Assembly (NCBI GenBank): GCA_025350695.1
Contig: JANXXI010000087.1
Coordinates: 1 to 64,000 of the forward strand
Source of the DNA: Acidobacteriota bacterium
GTDB taxonomy: Bacteria > Acidobacteriota > Terriglobia > Bryobacterales > Bryobacteraceae
Length of the DNA stretch: 64,000 nt
Direction: 5' to 3'
Part shown: piece by piece, positions 46,628 through 54,952 of the stretch
Numbering within the stretch: position 1 is the first letter of the stretch
How the letters are laid out: each line of letters opens with the position of its first letter
The notes under the pieces: generated by a model
Database searches by the model: none
Seen by the model: the letters and a program-made list of their open reading frames with translations, nothing else
What the model was told of the DNA's origin: nothing
Made by a program: the position numbers and the translations under genes

Positions 46628-46630
46628 CCC

Positions 46631-47752
46631 GTGATTTATCTGCTGGCGGCTCTGTTGATTGGGTCGCTTGTTTATTGCATTCTTGTCGTTGTGGCGGTGG
46701 GAAAGTATCTCGCCGCCAAGCCCTCTGGCATACCGTCGCCCCCTCCCTCGATCAGCATTCTAAAGCCGCTCGCGGGTCTCGATCACGGCCTTGAAGAAAA
46801 TCTAATTTCATTTTTCGAGCAGGATTATCCAACATTTGAATTGCTCTTCGCGTTTCGATCCGCCGAGGATCCCGCGTATCCACTCGTTCAGCGTCTCTGC
46901 TCCGATTATCCGGCTGTGCCGTCCCGCATCTTACTGGTAGGTGAGCCCCCATGGCCCAACGCCAAGGTCTGGAGCCTCGACCAAATGATGAAGGCCGCGG
47001 ACCATGATCTGCTAGTGATGAGTGACAGCGACATCCGCGTTGATGCGCGCATGTTGCAAGTCATCGCCGCCGAATTCGCCGACCCCAAGCTTGCCGTCAC
47101 CACTTGCCCCTACCGCGCCGTTCCCGGCGATTCATTTTGGTCGACGCTTGAAGCCATGGGGATGAACACGGAGTTCCTGGGCGGTATCGTCGTGGCGCGA
47201 ATGCTCGAAGGGATGCGCTTTGCGGTGGGCCCTACAATCGCCGCCAGACGGTCCGTAATCCAATCACTAGGCGGATGGGACCGTCTACGTCAGTACTTGG
47301 CTGAAGACTTCGTCCTAGGGCAATTTGCCGCCGAAGGGGGTCACGGCGTGGCTCTCTCCAGCTACGTAATTGAGCACCGCATCGGCAGTGAATCGCTAAA
47401 GGCCAACGCGTTGCATCGCATTCGCTGGAATCGCTCCACACGGCGGTCGCGTCCGGCGGGGTACCTGGGTCAGTTGTTTACCAATCCCGTTCCCATAGCC
47501 TTGGCCCTAGTTCTTTGGGCGCCGTGGACCTGGCCTGCCTTGTTTGTGACTTTGCTAATCAGGGCCGCTGCCGGCTATGCCACTGCTCAATCGATCTTGC
47601 AAGATCCGCTGTCCAGAAGTCGCTGGTTCTTAATTCCGGTGCAAGATCTTGTCAGCTTCGCCTTTTGGGTCGGCGGGTTCTTTGGAAATTCCATCATGTG
47701 GCGAGGCATTCGCTACCGCCTGCTGGCTGACGGTCGGTTTGAACGCATTTGA
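46631..47752 (+). CDS. GT21 glycosyltransferase, HpnI / ceramide glucosyltransferase-like
   Basis: Membrane glycosyltransferase similar to HpnI, which adds N-acetylglucosamine to bacteriohopanetetrol, and to ceramide glucosyltransferase. An N-terminal helix (about 1-25) precedes the catalytic domain with ISILKPLAGLD, MSDSDIRVDARML (metal-binding Asp), YLAEDFVLGQ (base) and RIRWNRSTRRSRP, the (Q/R)xxRW-type motif. Two or three helices form the C-terminus (about 285-360). Length 373 suits the family. It starts with GTG three bases after thrS. Acidobacteria make hopanoids, which fits HpnI, but no other hopanoid gene is in the window, so a glycolipid role remains open. Confidence 0.78.
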   Translation: MIYLLAALLIGSLVYCILVVVAVGKYLAAKPSGIPSPPPSISILKPLAGLDHGLEENLISFFEQDYPTFELLFAFRSAEDPAYPLVQRLCSDYPAVPSRILLVGEPPWPNAKVWSLDQMMKAADHDLLVMSDSDIRVDARMLQVIAAEFADPKLAVTTCPYRAVPGDSFWSTLEAMGMNTEFLGGIVVARMLEGMRFAVGPTIAARRSVIQSLGGWDRLRQYLAEDFVLGQFAAEGGHGVALSSYVIEHRIGSESLKANALHRIRWNRSTRRSRPAGYLGQLFTNPVPIALALVLWAPWTWPALFVTLLIRAAAGYATAQSILQDPLSRSRWFLIPVQDLVSFAFWVGGFFGNSIMWRGIRYRLLADGRFERI

Positions 47753-47758
47753 CGGCCC

Positions 47759-49990
47759 TTACTTCCCCGAAGGCGATAGCACCAACGTTTCGTCGCCGCG
47801 CACTGACTGAAAAGGGAGTACGAAGCTCCCGCCACGAAGGTAGCTCTCCCATTGATCTTTGTAGTGCCGCGAAAGGAATTGTCCCGATTGACCCAGCGTC
47901 AAATTGTACATGGAATTGTCCCATTGCGACAAATCAGCCACAAAACGCATCGAGGGTCCAAGCCGTCTGGAAGTTTGTTTCACGGTGGTGCTGGATCCAC
48001 GCATCGGCATCGCATCCGTGCCGAAGTACTTGCTGAATCCAATTCGATTCAGCAGCGGAATGCGGCTTAGGATTGGGTGGTTCAAGGCCAACTCCGTATA
48101 AACGCCGTAATCCCATTTATTCACGTTCTTGCCCTGGATTCGCTGACCCTCCTCAATGGCGTCTACAAATTCACGAACCAGCAGTTGATCCCAATCCGGG
48201 AACCAACTAGCGGGCCGCTCCCTCAACAAGTGCTCGATCACAGCCGGGGCGATGTTATATTCGTACCCAGTGCCTTTCCCCGGCGAAGCCTTTTCCGCGA
48301 TTGCTTTCCGCAAATGTTGAAAAAGGAACGTGGCGATCAGAGGCGCCGCTTTTCCTTCCATCATCTGGCCATCCCATTCTTTCAGCAACCTAACTGCATC
48401 GGACAAAGCTGGATTGGTAGCCTTTCGTTTTTCGACGGCTGCCACAGCCTGCTGTCCCAGAAACAAAGAGAACGACGAGTATACGTCGGTTTGAATTCCC
48501 GTCATCTGCTCCGGGGTCCAGGTGGGCTTGCTACCCAACCGCATCTCGATTTGGTGTGCCCGATAGTACGGGGCAAACATGCCATTCACCTGATAGGGCG
48601 TGTCATCAGGGAATGGGTTCTGGTTCGACGTGATGATCATTCCCGATTCTGGATTGAACGAACTTGGCAGCTCGTCGAAAGGAATGACTCCTTCCCACTC
48701 AAATTCCCCTGACGCCCCATCCACTGGAATCGACCCATCGAACCGCTTGCGGATGGGCAATATGCCGGCAACCTGATATCCGATGTTTCCCGCAGTGTCC
48801 GCATAGACGAAATTCTGCGCGGGTCCGGGGTAGTCCTCAAGGGCAGCCTCAAATTCGTCCCAATTCGTAGCTTGATTCAACTGCACCAGCGGGAAGTGAA
48901 AGGTGGGTAATTCCGCCGCCATCCAGCGCAGCGAGTACTGCCGGCTTGGTTCGCTCACAATGATCGGGCCATGATTGGTTACTTGCTGAATCAACTCAAC
49001 AGTACGGGCTCCCTTTACTCGAATCAGTTCCGTTTCCGTCTTGAATGGCTGCGCGACGCCGCGAAACTCATACTGTGTTGGACTCACCACTTTTTCCAGG
49101 TACAAGTCCTGCACGTCGTACCCAAGGTTCGTCATGCCCCAGGCGATATGATCGTTATGTCCGATCACAATTCCAGGAATGCCGGGCAGGGAAGAACCCG
49201 TCACATTTAGGCCCGGCGCCTTGAGATGCGCGAAATACCAGATGGCCGGGAAGCTCCACTCCATGTGTGGGTCGCTTGCGAGGATCGGTTTGCCAGTGGA
49301 ACTGTGAGCCCCGTTAACCGCCCAGGCGTTCGACCCAGGTTGGACTTCTTCGCCGGTGCGGACCGGGAACAGCCGATTCACTTTGTCCTGGTCGCCTCCA
49401 TCCAGCATGGCGTGCTTGGCCAAATCGAACTTCCATGACGTGGTCATCGATTTGTACATCATTAGGCCGATGGCCAGAGTATCGGAAATACGCCACTGCC
49501 GAGGCTCGTATCTAAGAACGGTGAACTCAATCGGAAATTTACCTTGCGCCTTCTCAATAAAATAGTTAACCCCTCGGGCATAGGCAGCCAGTACCCGTCG
49601 ATCGGCATCGTTCAGCTCCCTTTCCTGCGTCGCAGCCAAACGCCCAATCCTATACTGACGAGATTCGCGATCGTTTTCGAGTGCCGCCGGACCGACAACC
49701 TCGGCTAGCTCCCCAAGCGCCGCCCGGCGGAGGTAGTCCATCTGCCACAGCCGGTCCTGCGCGGTAGCATATCCTTGGGCAAAGAAGGCGTCGTCCAGGC
49801 TGGCCGCCTCGATATGCGGGACTCCCTTTGCGTCCCTTTTGATGGTGGCGCGGTCGCCGGTTAAGGCTAGGACCGTGCCGCTGGTCTGGGCCAGCGGCCG
49901 CCATAGGATCCAATAAAGAAAAATGGCCAACACCATAAGCCCTGCGGCGATGGCATAATTAACGTATTTGAGAAATCGGTCTAGAGACAC
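47759..49990 (-). CDS. Penicillin acylase family amidohydrolase (S45)
   Basis: N-terminal-nucleophile hydrolase acting on an amide substrate, often acyl-homoserine lactones or beta-lactam side chains. A membrane anchor lies at about residues 13-32. The A-chain has IKRDAKGVPHIEA and AQGYATAQDRLWQMDYLRRAALGELAE. The autocatalytic cleavage site is at EVQPG/SNAWAV near residue 218, the serine becoming the nucleophile. The B-chain shows ILASDPHM, SSLPGIPGIVIGHNDHIAWGMTN and SNQNPFPDD. At 743 residues it is typical. It converges on the GT21 gene with six bases between stops, so neither has much room for its own terminator. A GTG start is used. Substrate uncertain. Confidence 0.92.
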   Translation of the reverse strand: MSLDRFLKYVNYAIAAGLMVLAIFLYWILWRPLAQTSGTVLALTGDRATIKRDAKGVPHIEAASLDDAFFAQGYATAQDRLWQMDYLRRAALGELAEVVGPAALENDRESRQYRIGRLAATQERELNDADRRVLAAYARGVNYFIEKAQGKFPIEFTVLRYEPRQWRISDTLAIGLMMYKSMTTSWKFDLAKHAMLDGGDQDKVNRLFPVRTGEEVQPGSNAWAVNGAHSSTGKPILASDPHMEWSFPAIWYFAHLKAPGLNVTGSSLPGIPGIVIGHNDHIAWGMTNLGYDVQDLYLEKVVSPTQYEFRGVAQPFKTETELIRVKGARTVELIQQVTNHGPIIVSEPSRQYSLRWMAAELPTFHFPLVQLNQATNWDEFEAALEDYPGPAQNFVYADTAGNIGYQVAGILPIRKRFDGSIPVDGASGEFEWEGVIPFDELPSSFNPESGMIITSNQNPFPDDTPYQVNGMFAPYYRAHQIEMRLGSKPTWTPEQMTGIQTDVYSSFSLFLGQQAVAAVEKRKATNPALSDAVRLLKEWDGQMMEGKAAPLIATFLFQHLRKAIAEKASPGKGTGYEYNIAPAVIEHLLRERPASWFPDWDQLLVREFVDAIEEGQRIQGKNVNKWDYGVYTELALNHPILSRIPLLNRIGFSKYFGTDAMPMRGSSTTVKQTSRRLGPSMRFVADLSQWDNSMYNLTLGQSGQFLSRHYKDQWESYLRGGSFVLPFQSVRGDETLVLSPSGK

Positions 49991-50023
49991 TTAACCGGCA
50001 TTGTAGCTCGAATCGAAAACACT

Positions 50024-51388
50024 ATGTCCACTGGCGGGTCCGAAGAACTAAATTATTTTTACCGCTTTCTGATGATTGCCGGTATTATTGGCCTCAACGG
50101 CTTCCTGGCTGGATCGGAGGTGGCCCTGCTTTCCTCGCGCCGCCCCAGACTCCTGGCGATGGCCGAGGAGGGCGACAGCGGCGCCAAGGCCGCGCTGCAC
50201 CTGCTTGAGAAACCCGAGCGGTTGCTATCCGTCGTCCAATTCGGCGTCACGTTGCTGAGTTTGATCCTGGGCTCGGTCGGCGAAGCCACGTTCCACAGAA
50301 TGCTCCTCGGAATTTTCGGACGCTTCATCACACCAGCCACCGCTTCTGTCATCGATCAAGGAACTGTTTTGGCTGCCTTCCTTTTGATGGCATTTCCTCA
50401 TGTAGTACTTGGAGAAGTAGTGCCAAAGAACGTTGGGTTGGAAAGGGCGGAGCGATTGGCCTCCCTCTCGGCTCCTGTGCTTGTCTTCCTTACCCGTCTC
50501 TGCTCTCCCTTTGTGGCCGTCATTGAGCGCACCTCCGCCTACCTTTCAAGGCTGGTTGGCGTGGTCGGGGTGCCACACGCAGGCGGTCATTCCGTGGAAG
50601 AGTTGAAATTTATCATCTCCTCAGTCAAGATCGAAGGGCACCTTCGAGATTTTGAGGAAGAAGCAATGCGTAGGTTGCTGGAGTTGAAAGATTTAACCGC
50701 TCGGCAAATTATGGTTCCCAGAAATCAATTTGTCTCAGTGCCAGAGGACGCCGCGTTAAACTATGTCCTTTCCATCATCAACGAACACCAGTTCTCGAGG
50801 ATCTTGGTATACGAGGAATCGCCCGAACACATCATAGGAATTGTCCACCTGAAAGATTTGGTTCGAGTCTGGTTAGAGCGGCGTGCCGCCCATGACGCGC
50901 GAAAGCCGGTGAGCGGCTTTCGATTAAAGCAAATAATGCGCAAACCTTTGGAGGTTCCGGAAACCAAGAATCTTTCTGAGTTGATCGATGAGTTTCGCAT
51001 TAACAATGCTCACTTGGCTTTAGTCGTCGATGAATTTGGAACAGTGACAGGTCTTGTGACTCTTGAAGATGTCCTTGAGCAAGTGTTTGGCGAAATTGAG
51101 GATGAGCATGACATAATGCGTACTAAACCTTTAGAAGGAGGAATCTTAACGATAGATGGAACGATCACCATTCGAGACCTGGCGATGCAGCATGATATCG
51201 ATCTGCCCTCAGATGCCGGTTTTGAGACACTGGCCGGATTCTTGATGTTTCGATTAGGTTACATCCCAAAACCTGGAGTGTTCGTTGAATATTTGGATCA
51301 CCGGTTTGTTGTTTTGGAGATGGACCGTAATCGGATCGTTAAGGTGCGGGTGGAGACTCTTCTTTTGCCCACGACGCATGCCAATTAG
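50024..51388 (+). CDS. CNNM/DUF21-CBS-CorC_HlyC membrane protein
   Basis: Inner-membrane protein of the hemolysin C/CorC family, now mostly viewed as magnesium or cobalt transporters or their regulators. The DUF21/CNNM transmembrane domain covers about residues 10-200 (GLNGFLAGSEVALLSSRRPRL, SVVQFGVTLLSLILGSVGEA, PHVVLGEVVPKNVGLERAE). Two CBS domains follow at about 215-345 (ARQIMVPRNQFVSVPED, NAHLALVVDEFGTVTGLVTLEDVLEQVFGEI), then a CorC_HlyC domain to about residue 450. Length 454 is normal. It is divergent from the penicillin acylase gene with 33 bases between starts. Confidence 0.93.
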   Translation: MSTGGSEELNYFYRFLMIAGIIGLNGFLAGSEVALLSSRRPRLLAMAEEGDSGAKAALHLLEKPERLLSVVQFGVTLLSLILGSVGEATFHRMLLGIFGRFITPATASVIDQGTVLAAFLLMAFPHVVLGEVVPKNVGLERAERLASLSAPVLVFLTRLCSPFVAVIERTSAYLSRLVGVVGVPHAGGHSVEELKFIISSVKIEGHLRDFEEEAMRRLLELKDLTARQIMVPRNQFVSVPEDAALNYVLSIINEHQFSRILVYEESPEHIIGIVHLKDLVRVWLERRAAHDARKPVSGFRLKQIMRKPLEVPETKNLSELIDEFRINNAHLALVVDEFGTVTGLVTLEDVLEQVFGEIEDEHDIMRTKPLEGGILTIDGTITIRDLAMQHDIDLPSDAGFETLAGFLMFRLGYIPKPGVFVEYLDHRFVVLEMDRNRIVKVRVETLLLPTTHAN

Positions 51389-51418
51389 CTATCGCGCTTG
51401 TTATTCTAGAAGCCTACC

Positions 51419-52147
51419 TTGAGTTCACTCTCCATTGTCATTCCCGCATATAACGAGGAGAAGCGCCTCCCCAGCACCATCGAAAAACTGGAGCGGTTCC
51501 TTGCGAGTGGTCACGGTTGGGATTCGATCGAAATTCTCGTCGTCGATGATGGATCAACAGACGCAACAGCGTCGATGGTGGAACGGGTGGCCGCGACGAA
51601 CCCCGTCTTTCGGCTGGTCAAAAACCCAGGGAATCGTGGGAAGGGTTATGCCGTTAAGAACGGAGCCTTGAACTCCAAGGGCGATTGGCTACTGGTGACG
51701 GATGCCGACCTGTCGGCACCAATCGAAGAACAAGCAAGACTCATAAGTGCGGCCCGTAAACACTCGGCGGATATCGCGATTGGTTCGAGAGCCGTCGACC
51801 GCTCCTTGGTACATGTTCGTCAGCCGTTATTCAGGGAATATTCTGGCCGGTTTTTTAATCTGGTGATGCGAGCGGTCACAGGGTTGCCCTTCATGGATAC
51901 CCAATGTGGTTTCAAGCTATTCCAACGCAAAACCGTTGAGCCGATTTTTTCACGCCAAGTGATCGAAGGGTTTGGCTTCGATGTCGAGGACCTGTTCATC
52001 GCAAAAAACCTCGGCTACAAGGCCATCGAAGTGCCAGTCCGTTGGGATAACGTTGAAGGTACGAAGGTTAGCCTATCGAGTGGGATGAATGGGTTTCTGG
52101 ACTTGCTACGGGTTCGCTGGTACCAACTGACGAACCGTTATCGCTAG
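51419..52147 (+). CDS. Family 2 glycosyltransferase, Alg5/dolichyl-phosphate glucosyltransferase-like
   Basis: Cytoplasmic glycosyltransferase with a GT-A fold, close in pattern to polyprenyl-phosphate beta-glucosyltransferases. [13 protein letters not shown] opens the domain at residue 5. [14 protein letters not shown] follows near residue 42, then [12 protein letters not shown] and [12 protein letters not shown] (metal-binding DxD type). [16 protein letters not shown] and the C-terminal [26 protein letters not shown] complete it. There are 242 residues and no C-terminal membrane helices. A TTG start is used. Its last 80 bases overlap the convergent csrA reading frame. The acceptor lipid is unknown. 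Confidence 0.9.
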   Translation: MSSLSIVIPAYNEEKRLPSTIEKLERFLASGHGWDSIEILVVDDGSTDATASMVERVAATNPVFRLVKNPGNRGKGYAVKNGALNSKGDWLLVTDADLSAPIEEQARLISAARKHSADIAIGSRAVDRSLVHVRQPLFREYSGRFFNLVMRAVTGLPFMDTQCGFKLFQRKTVEPIFSRQVIEGFGFDVEDLFIAKNLGYKAIEVPVRWDNVEGTKVSLSSGMNGFLDLLRVRWYQLTNRYR

Positions 52148-52388
52148 TTACCTTCTCGCCAACTCTAAGTTTTCCCACAAAAGATTCAATCGTGGCTGGC
52201 GTGATCGCGCCATTAGCGGCGGCGACATTGGCTTCCCTGGTTAGCCGGATTTCTTTGCGGAAGACCGAGACTTCCTTGGGTGCCCGAATCCCGACTTTCA
52301 CCTGGGTAGGACTGATGTCGAGGATTTCGATCTCCACATTGTCGCCTATTAGGATCGCTTCCCCGCGGCGTCTTCTGACGATTAGCAT
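52068..52388 (-). CDS. csrA: Carbon storage regulator CsrA with extended C-terminus
   Basis: RNA-binding translational regulator. Residues 1-62 are a full CsrA domain: [20 protein letters not shown], then [18 protein letters not shown] with the usual C-terminal strand and helix. The remaining 44 residues (about 63-106, Ser/Val/Thr-rich, ending HSSHSIG) go beyond the family's normal 60-75 residues, and their coding bases overlap the end of the convergent glycosyltransferase gene. ATG 52388 is supported by AGGAG eight bases upstream. A longer upstream frame is antisense-like and rejected. GGAG and CTCC flank the gap before the ATG and could form a hairpin over the ribosome-binding site. The gene overlaps fliW by seven bases. 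Confidence 0.92.
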   Translation of the reverse strand: MLIVRRRRGEAILIGDNVEIEILDISPTQVKVGIRAPKEVSVFRKEIRLTREANVAAANGAITPATIESFVGKLRVGEKVTSDNGSSVGTSEPVASPETHSSHSIG

Positions 52389-52843
52389 GGAGTCGGCTCC
52401 TGAAGCAGATCGATCGCTTGTGTAGCCGAATACTTGGAATCGTCCCGAATGGCTTGGATCGCTATGCGGTTCTTCCGGTTCACGACGAGCGGTCCTAGAA
52501 GGTTGGCCGTGGCTTCGCCTAGTTCTGGCAGGCAGACAATCGCCAAACAAGCAAGGTCTTCCGTTGCCGGCGGTGCGTGCTCACCCGAAGGTGCAATCAC
52601 TTGCAGATCCTCATTCATGATCCGCAATTCATAGCCCTTGTCAACGAAGCTGACCGGTAGGGTTAGAAAGCAAAGCTCAGGCGAACTGAGACTCTGCAGG
52701 AACACGACTGGCGCATAGCCTTCCCTATGGACGGGAATGAATGAGGTTTCTTTTTCGAAACCAGCCAATCCCTTGGGGAAAGTGAGGACGTCGGTTAGGT
52801 CATATTCAATTGACCCGAGTTTGCGGCTATTCCAATTCGGCAT
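52382..52843 (-). CDS. fliW: FliW, CsrA-binding flagellar assembly factor
   Basis: Protein that binds CsrA allosterically and also flagellin, linking flagellin synthesis to assembly. Family features are [19 protein letters not shown] near residues 20-38, [17 protein letters not shown] and [18 protein letters not shown] in the C-terminal third. Length 153 is standard. It precedes csrA with a seven-base overlap, the common fliW-csrA order. No flagellin or other motility gene is in the window, so either the flagellar genes are elsewhere or the pair regulates other targets. Upstream, 52851-52869 forms a weak six-pair hairpin of unknown meaning. Confidence 0.92.
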   Translation of the reverse strand: MPNWNSRKLGSIEYDLTDVLTFPKGLAGFEKETSFIPVHREGYAPVVFLQSLSSPELCFLTLPVSFVDKGYELRIMNEDLQVIAPSGEHAPPATEDLACLAIVCLPELGEATANLLGPLVVNRKNRIAIQAIRDDSKYSATQAIDLLQEPTPC

Positions 52844-53239
52844 GGGTTAAGGCCCGCCTTTTGCGGACCTAAGTATTTATCGGCGCGTTTGCAGAATACC
52901 TACAGGGTAAGGTCGATAATTTCGGCAACAGATTGCTATCTGAAGAGTGACGCGCCTATAGCAGACACAAAAAAAGGAAGCAAGGCGCAGAGGCACTTAA
53001 CGGCAGGGTAAATGAGGTCAAGAATGAATTCAAAAAGTTGGCGGATCCTCACACCTTGAACTACCGCGAAGGCTCATATTTGGTTCACGGAAACAGGATT
53101 AGAATTTCGAGTAACACGTCCACGAGAAATTTAAGAACCTGGTAGTTCGCGCTCGGAACATTATGACCCTTATCTTTGTCCGAGAATTCCATACCGCGAC
53201 ATACGATGAAAGTTCGTCCGAAGTTCCAAACAAAAAGAG
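52844..53239. other. Gene-poor interval with a startless open frame at 52951-53145
   Basis: These 396 bases lie between the 5' end of fliW and the 3' end of the membrane-protein gene. On the plus strand, 52951-53145 is open for 64 codons and reads like protein: GRVNEVKNEFKKLADPHTLN, then YREGSYLVHGNRIRISSN, ending at TAG. It has no ATG or GTG and only late TTG codons, and a run of seven A at its start could hide a frameshift. It may be a gene fragment, not recognised. No other feature was seen. Confidence 0.3.
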
Positions 53240-54952
53240 CTACTCAACATACCCGAACGCCGCAATCGGGATCCCCAGAATCCGCTGATCTCCATCCGCC
53301 GTCTTAAGAGGAGGATCCACGTCAAACTCCACCTTCACCATGCCGGCTGGCTTGAGCGCAACAGGCCACTCCGTCCGCTCCCACCCCTTCATGGTGAAGG
53401 TACGCTCTCCAATCTGCTCCCCATCCACCTTGACGCGCAAGGTCACTTTCTTCACTTGCCGAATGTAGTCTGGCCCCACGTTCACCGTCACCTCAAATGC
53501 TTTGGCGCCCTCTGGCCGCAGCAGTCGAGCTTCGGCATGAGGAGCGGTCCACGAAAATGCTCCCGTCACCCCAAGGAAGCCCTGCTCCAATTGCCAAACC
53601 GGCGTTACTGATCCCATGGTGATCATCGAAGTCTCGGGCTCGTCCTTCATGTGCGACATGAAGTTGAAGCGCTGCTTAACCGCGTCCCAACTGAGCAACA
53701 GGATGCTTTCGCCAACGCCCATGTGTTCGGGTATTCCTAGATTCAAATGCGTCACCTTCAAATCAGGGTTCTTGTAAATGAAACGCAGGGCTCCGTCCGT
53801 ACCCCAAAACGCCATGGTTTCCGGTGCGTTCTCCACGAACACCTGCGTGATGCCGGGCTTTATCAGCGAAATCTGACGAATACCCCGTACATATGCCCGG
53901 TGATTCGCGCCTTCCGCTAAGGTTCCATTGCGGTACTCCCGCAGGAATTTGTACTGCAACGGCTGCCAAGCCAGACACAGTAAAGCCAAAGTGACCACGG
54001 CCGTCCGCTCCGACCGATCCGCAAATGCGCCAATCGCCAAAGCCACTCCCGCCAGCGGCAAATAAAGGTAAGCTCCATACAATCGCCCGGGAACAAACAG
54101 CATCGGACCAAATAGCAGCAAAGCCATCAACAGCCCAAAATAGACGCGCCTATCGCGAGCCCACAACAGTACCGGAAGACAAAGCAGCAGCGGGGCGCAA
54201 AAAATTAACGGCGTGTAGAAGGCCAATGTCTTATTGACCGCCTCACTAGTAAAGATCAGACTATAGGCATTGGCTTCCGGGTTCCTAAATAGCAAAGCTT
54301 GCACCCCGAAGTTCAGAGAGATGAGGTAGAAGGGAATCAGCCGCTTCCAACGCTTTCCTCCAAACCAAAGTTCAATCAGCGTAAACACCAGCGGCAACAG
54401 AATCGCCAGTTCCTTAGATTTATATGCACACCAAAACGTGACCAGGCCCAACCAAAACCATTCTTTGCGCCATAACAAGATTGTCAGTAGGCAGAACGTC
54501 GCGCAAAACAGGTCGAACACATACATTGGCCGATAGTAAATATCAAACACCGCTGAATGAAATGCAAAAAAAATGACAGCTGCCAGGCGCGCCATGGTTC
54601 TCATCCCAAACGTCGCGGTGATGAGCCAAAGAAGCACAACGTTCAACAAATGGAAAGATTGGATTACCACCACATAAGGAGTGAAATTCAACCCAGCCGA
54701 CCTGCTGAGCACGCGGAAGTAATAGTGGCCCAGCGGGCGGAAGTTCCACGGAAAGAACTTCGGAAAAGTGAATCCTTCCAGGAAGGTTCGCGTTTCGGCC
54801 ACGCTGGTCCAGGCGATATTGTCCAGGTCGTCAGGATGGAAGTATCCCTTGTATGCGCCCTTTGCGGCCAACAGGAATAAGACACACACCAACCCAACCA
54901 GAAGCCAGGGGCGCTGTTTCACAAAACCTATTCTGCCCGTTAAGAAATTCAT
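53240..54952 (-). CDS. Polytopic membrane protein, GT-C glycosyltransferase-like
   Basis: Inner-membrane protein with about ten helices in residues 15-350 and a soluble beta-rich C-terminal domain (about 420-570, including VTLRVKVDGEQIGERTFTM). An acidic motif, HPDDLDNIAW, follows the first helix, as in GT-C enzymes where an acidic loop residue is catalytic, and WNFRPLGHYYFRVL and YYRPMYVFDLF fit this type. No donor or acceptor can be named. The start ATG 54952 overlaps the stop of the dehydratase gene upstream (ATGA); an upstream in-frame ATG at 54985 lies inside that gene and is less likely. Co-transcription with the dehydratase may be only positional. Confidence 0.7.
   Translation of the reverse strand: MNFLTGRIGFVKQRPWLLVGLVCVLFLLAAKGAYKGYFHPDDLDNIAWTSVAETRTFLEGFTFPKFFPWNFRPLGHYYFRVLSRSAGLNFTPYVVVIQSFHLLNVVLLWLITATFGMRTMARLAAVIFFAFHSAVFDIYYRPMYVFDLFCATFCLLTILLWRKEWFWLGLVTFWCAYKSKELAILLPLVFTLIELWFGGKRWKRLIPFYLISLNFGVQALLFRNPEANAYSLIFTSEAVNKTLAFYTPLIFCAPLLLCLPVLLWARDRRVYFGLLMALLLFGPMLFVPGRLYGAYLYLPLAGVALAIGAFADRSERTAVVTLALLCLAWQPLQYKFLREYRNGTLAEGANHRAYVRGIRQISLIKPGITQVFVENAPETMAFWGTDGALRFIYKNPDLKVTHLNLGIPEHMGVGESILLLSWDAVKQRFNFMSHMKDEPETSMITMGSVTPVWQLEQGFLGVTGAFSWTAPHAEARLLRPEGAKAFEVTVNVGPDYIRQVKKVTLRVKVDGEQIGERTFTMKGWERTEWPVALKPAGMVKVEFDVDPPLKTADGDQRILGIPIAAFGYVE

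Noticed and set aside
52389-52550. 54-codon upstream extension of CsrA
   Set aside because: It overlaps fliW in another frame. CsrA proteins begin MLI, matching ATG 52388 with AGGAG upstream.
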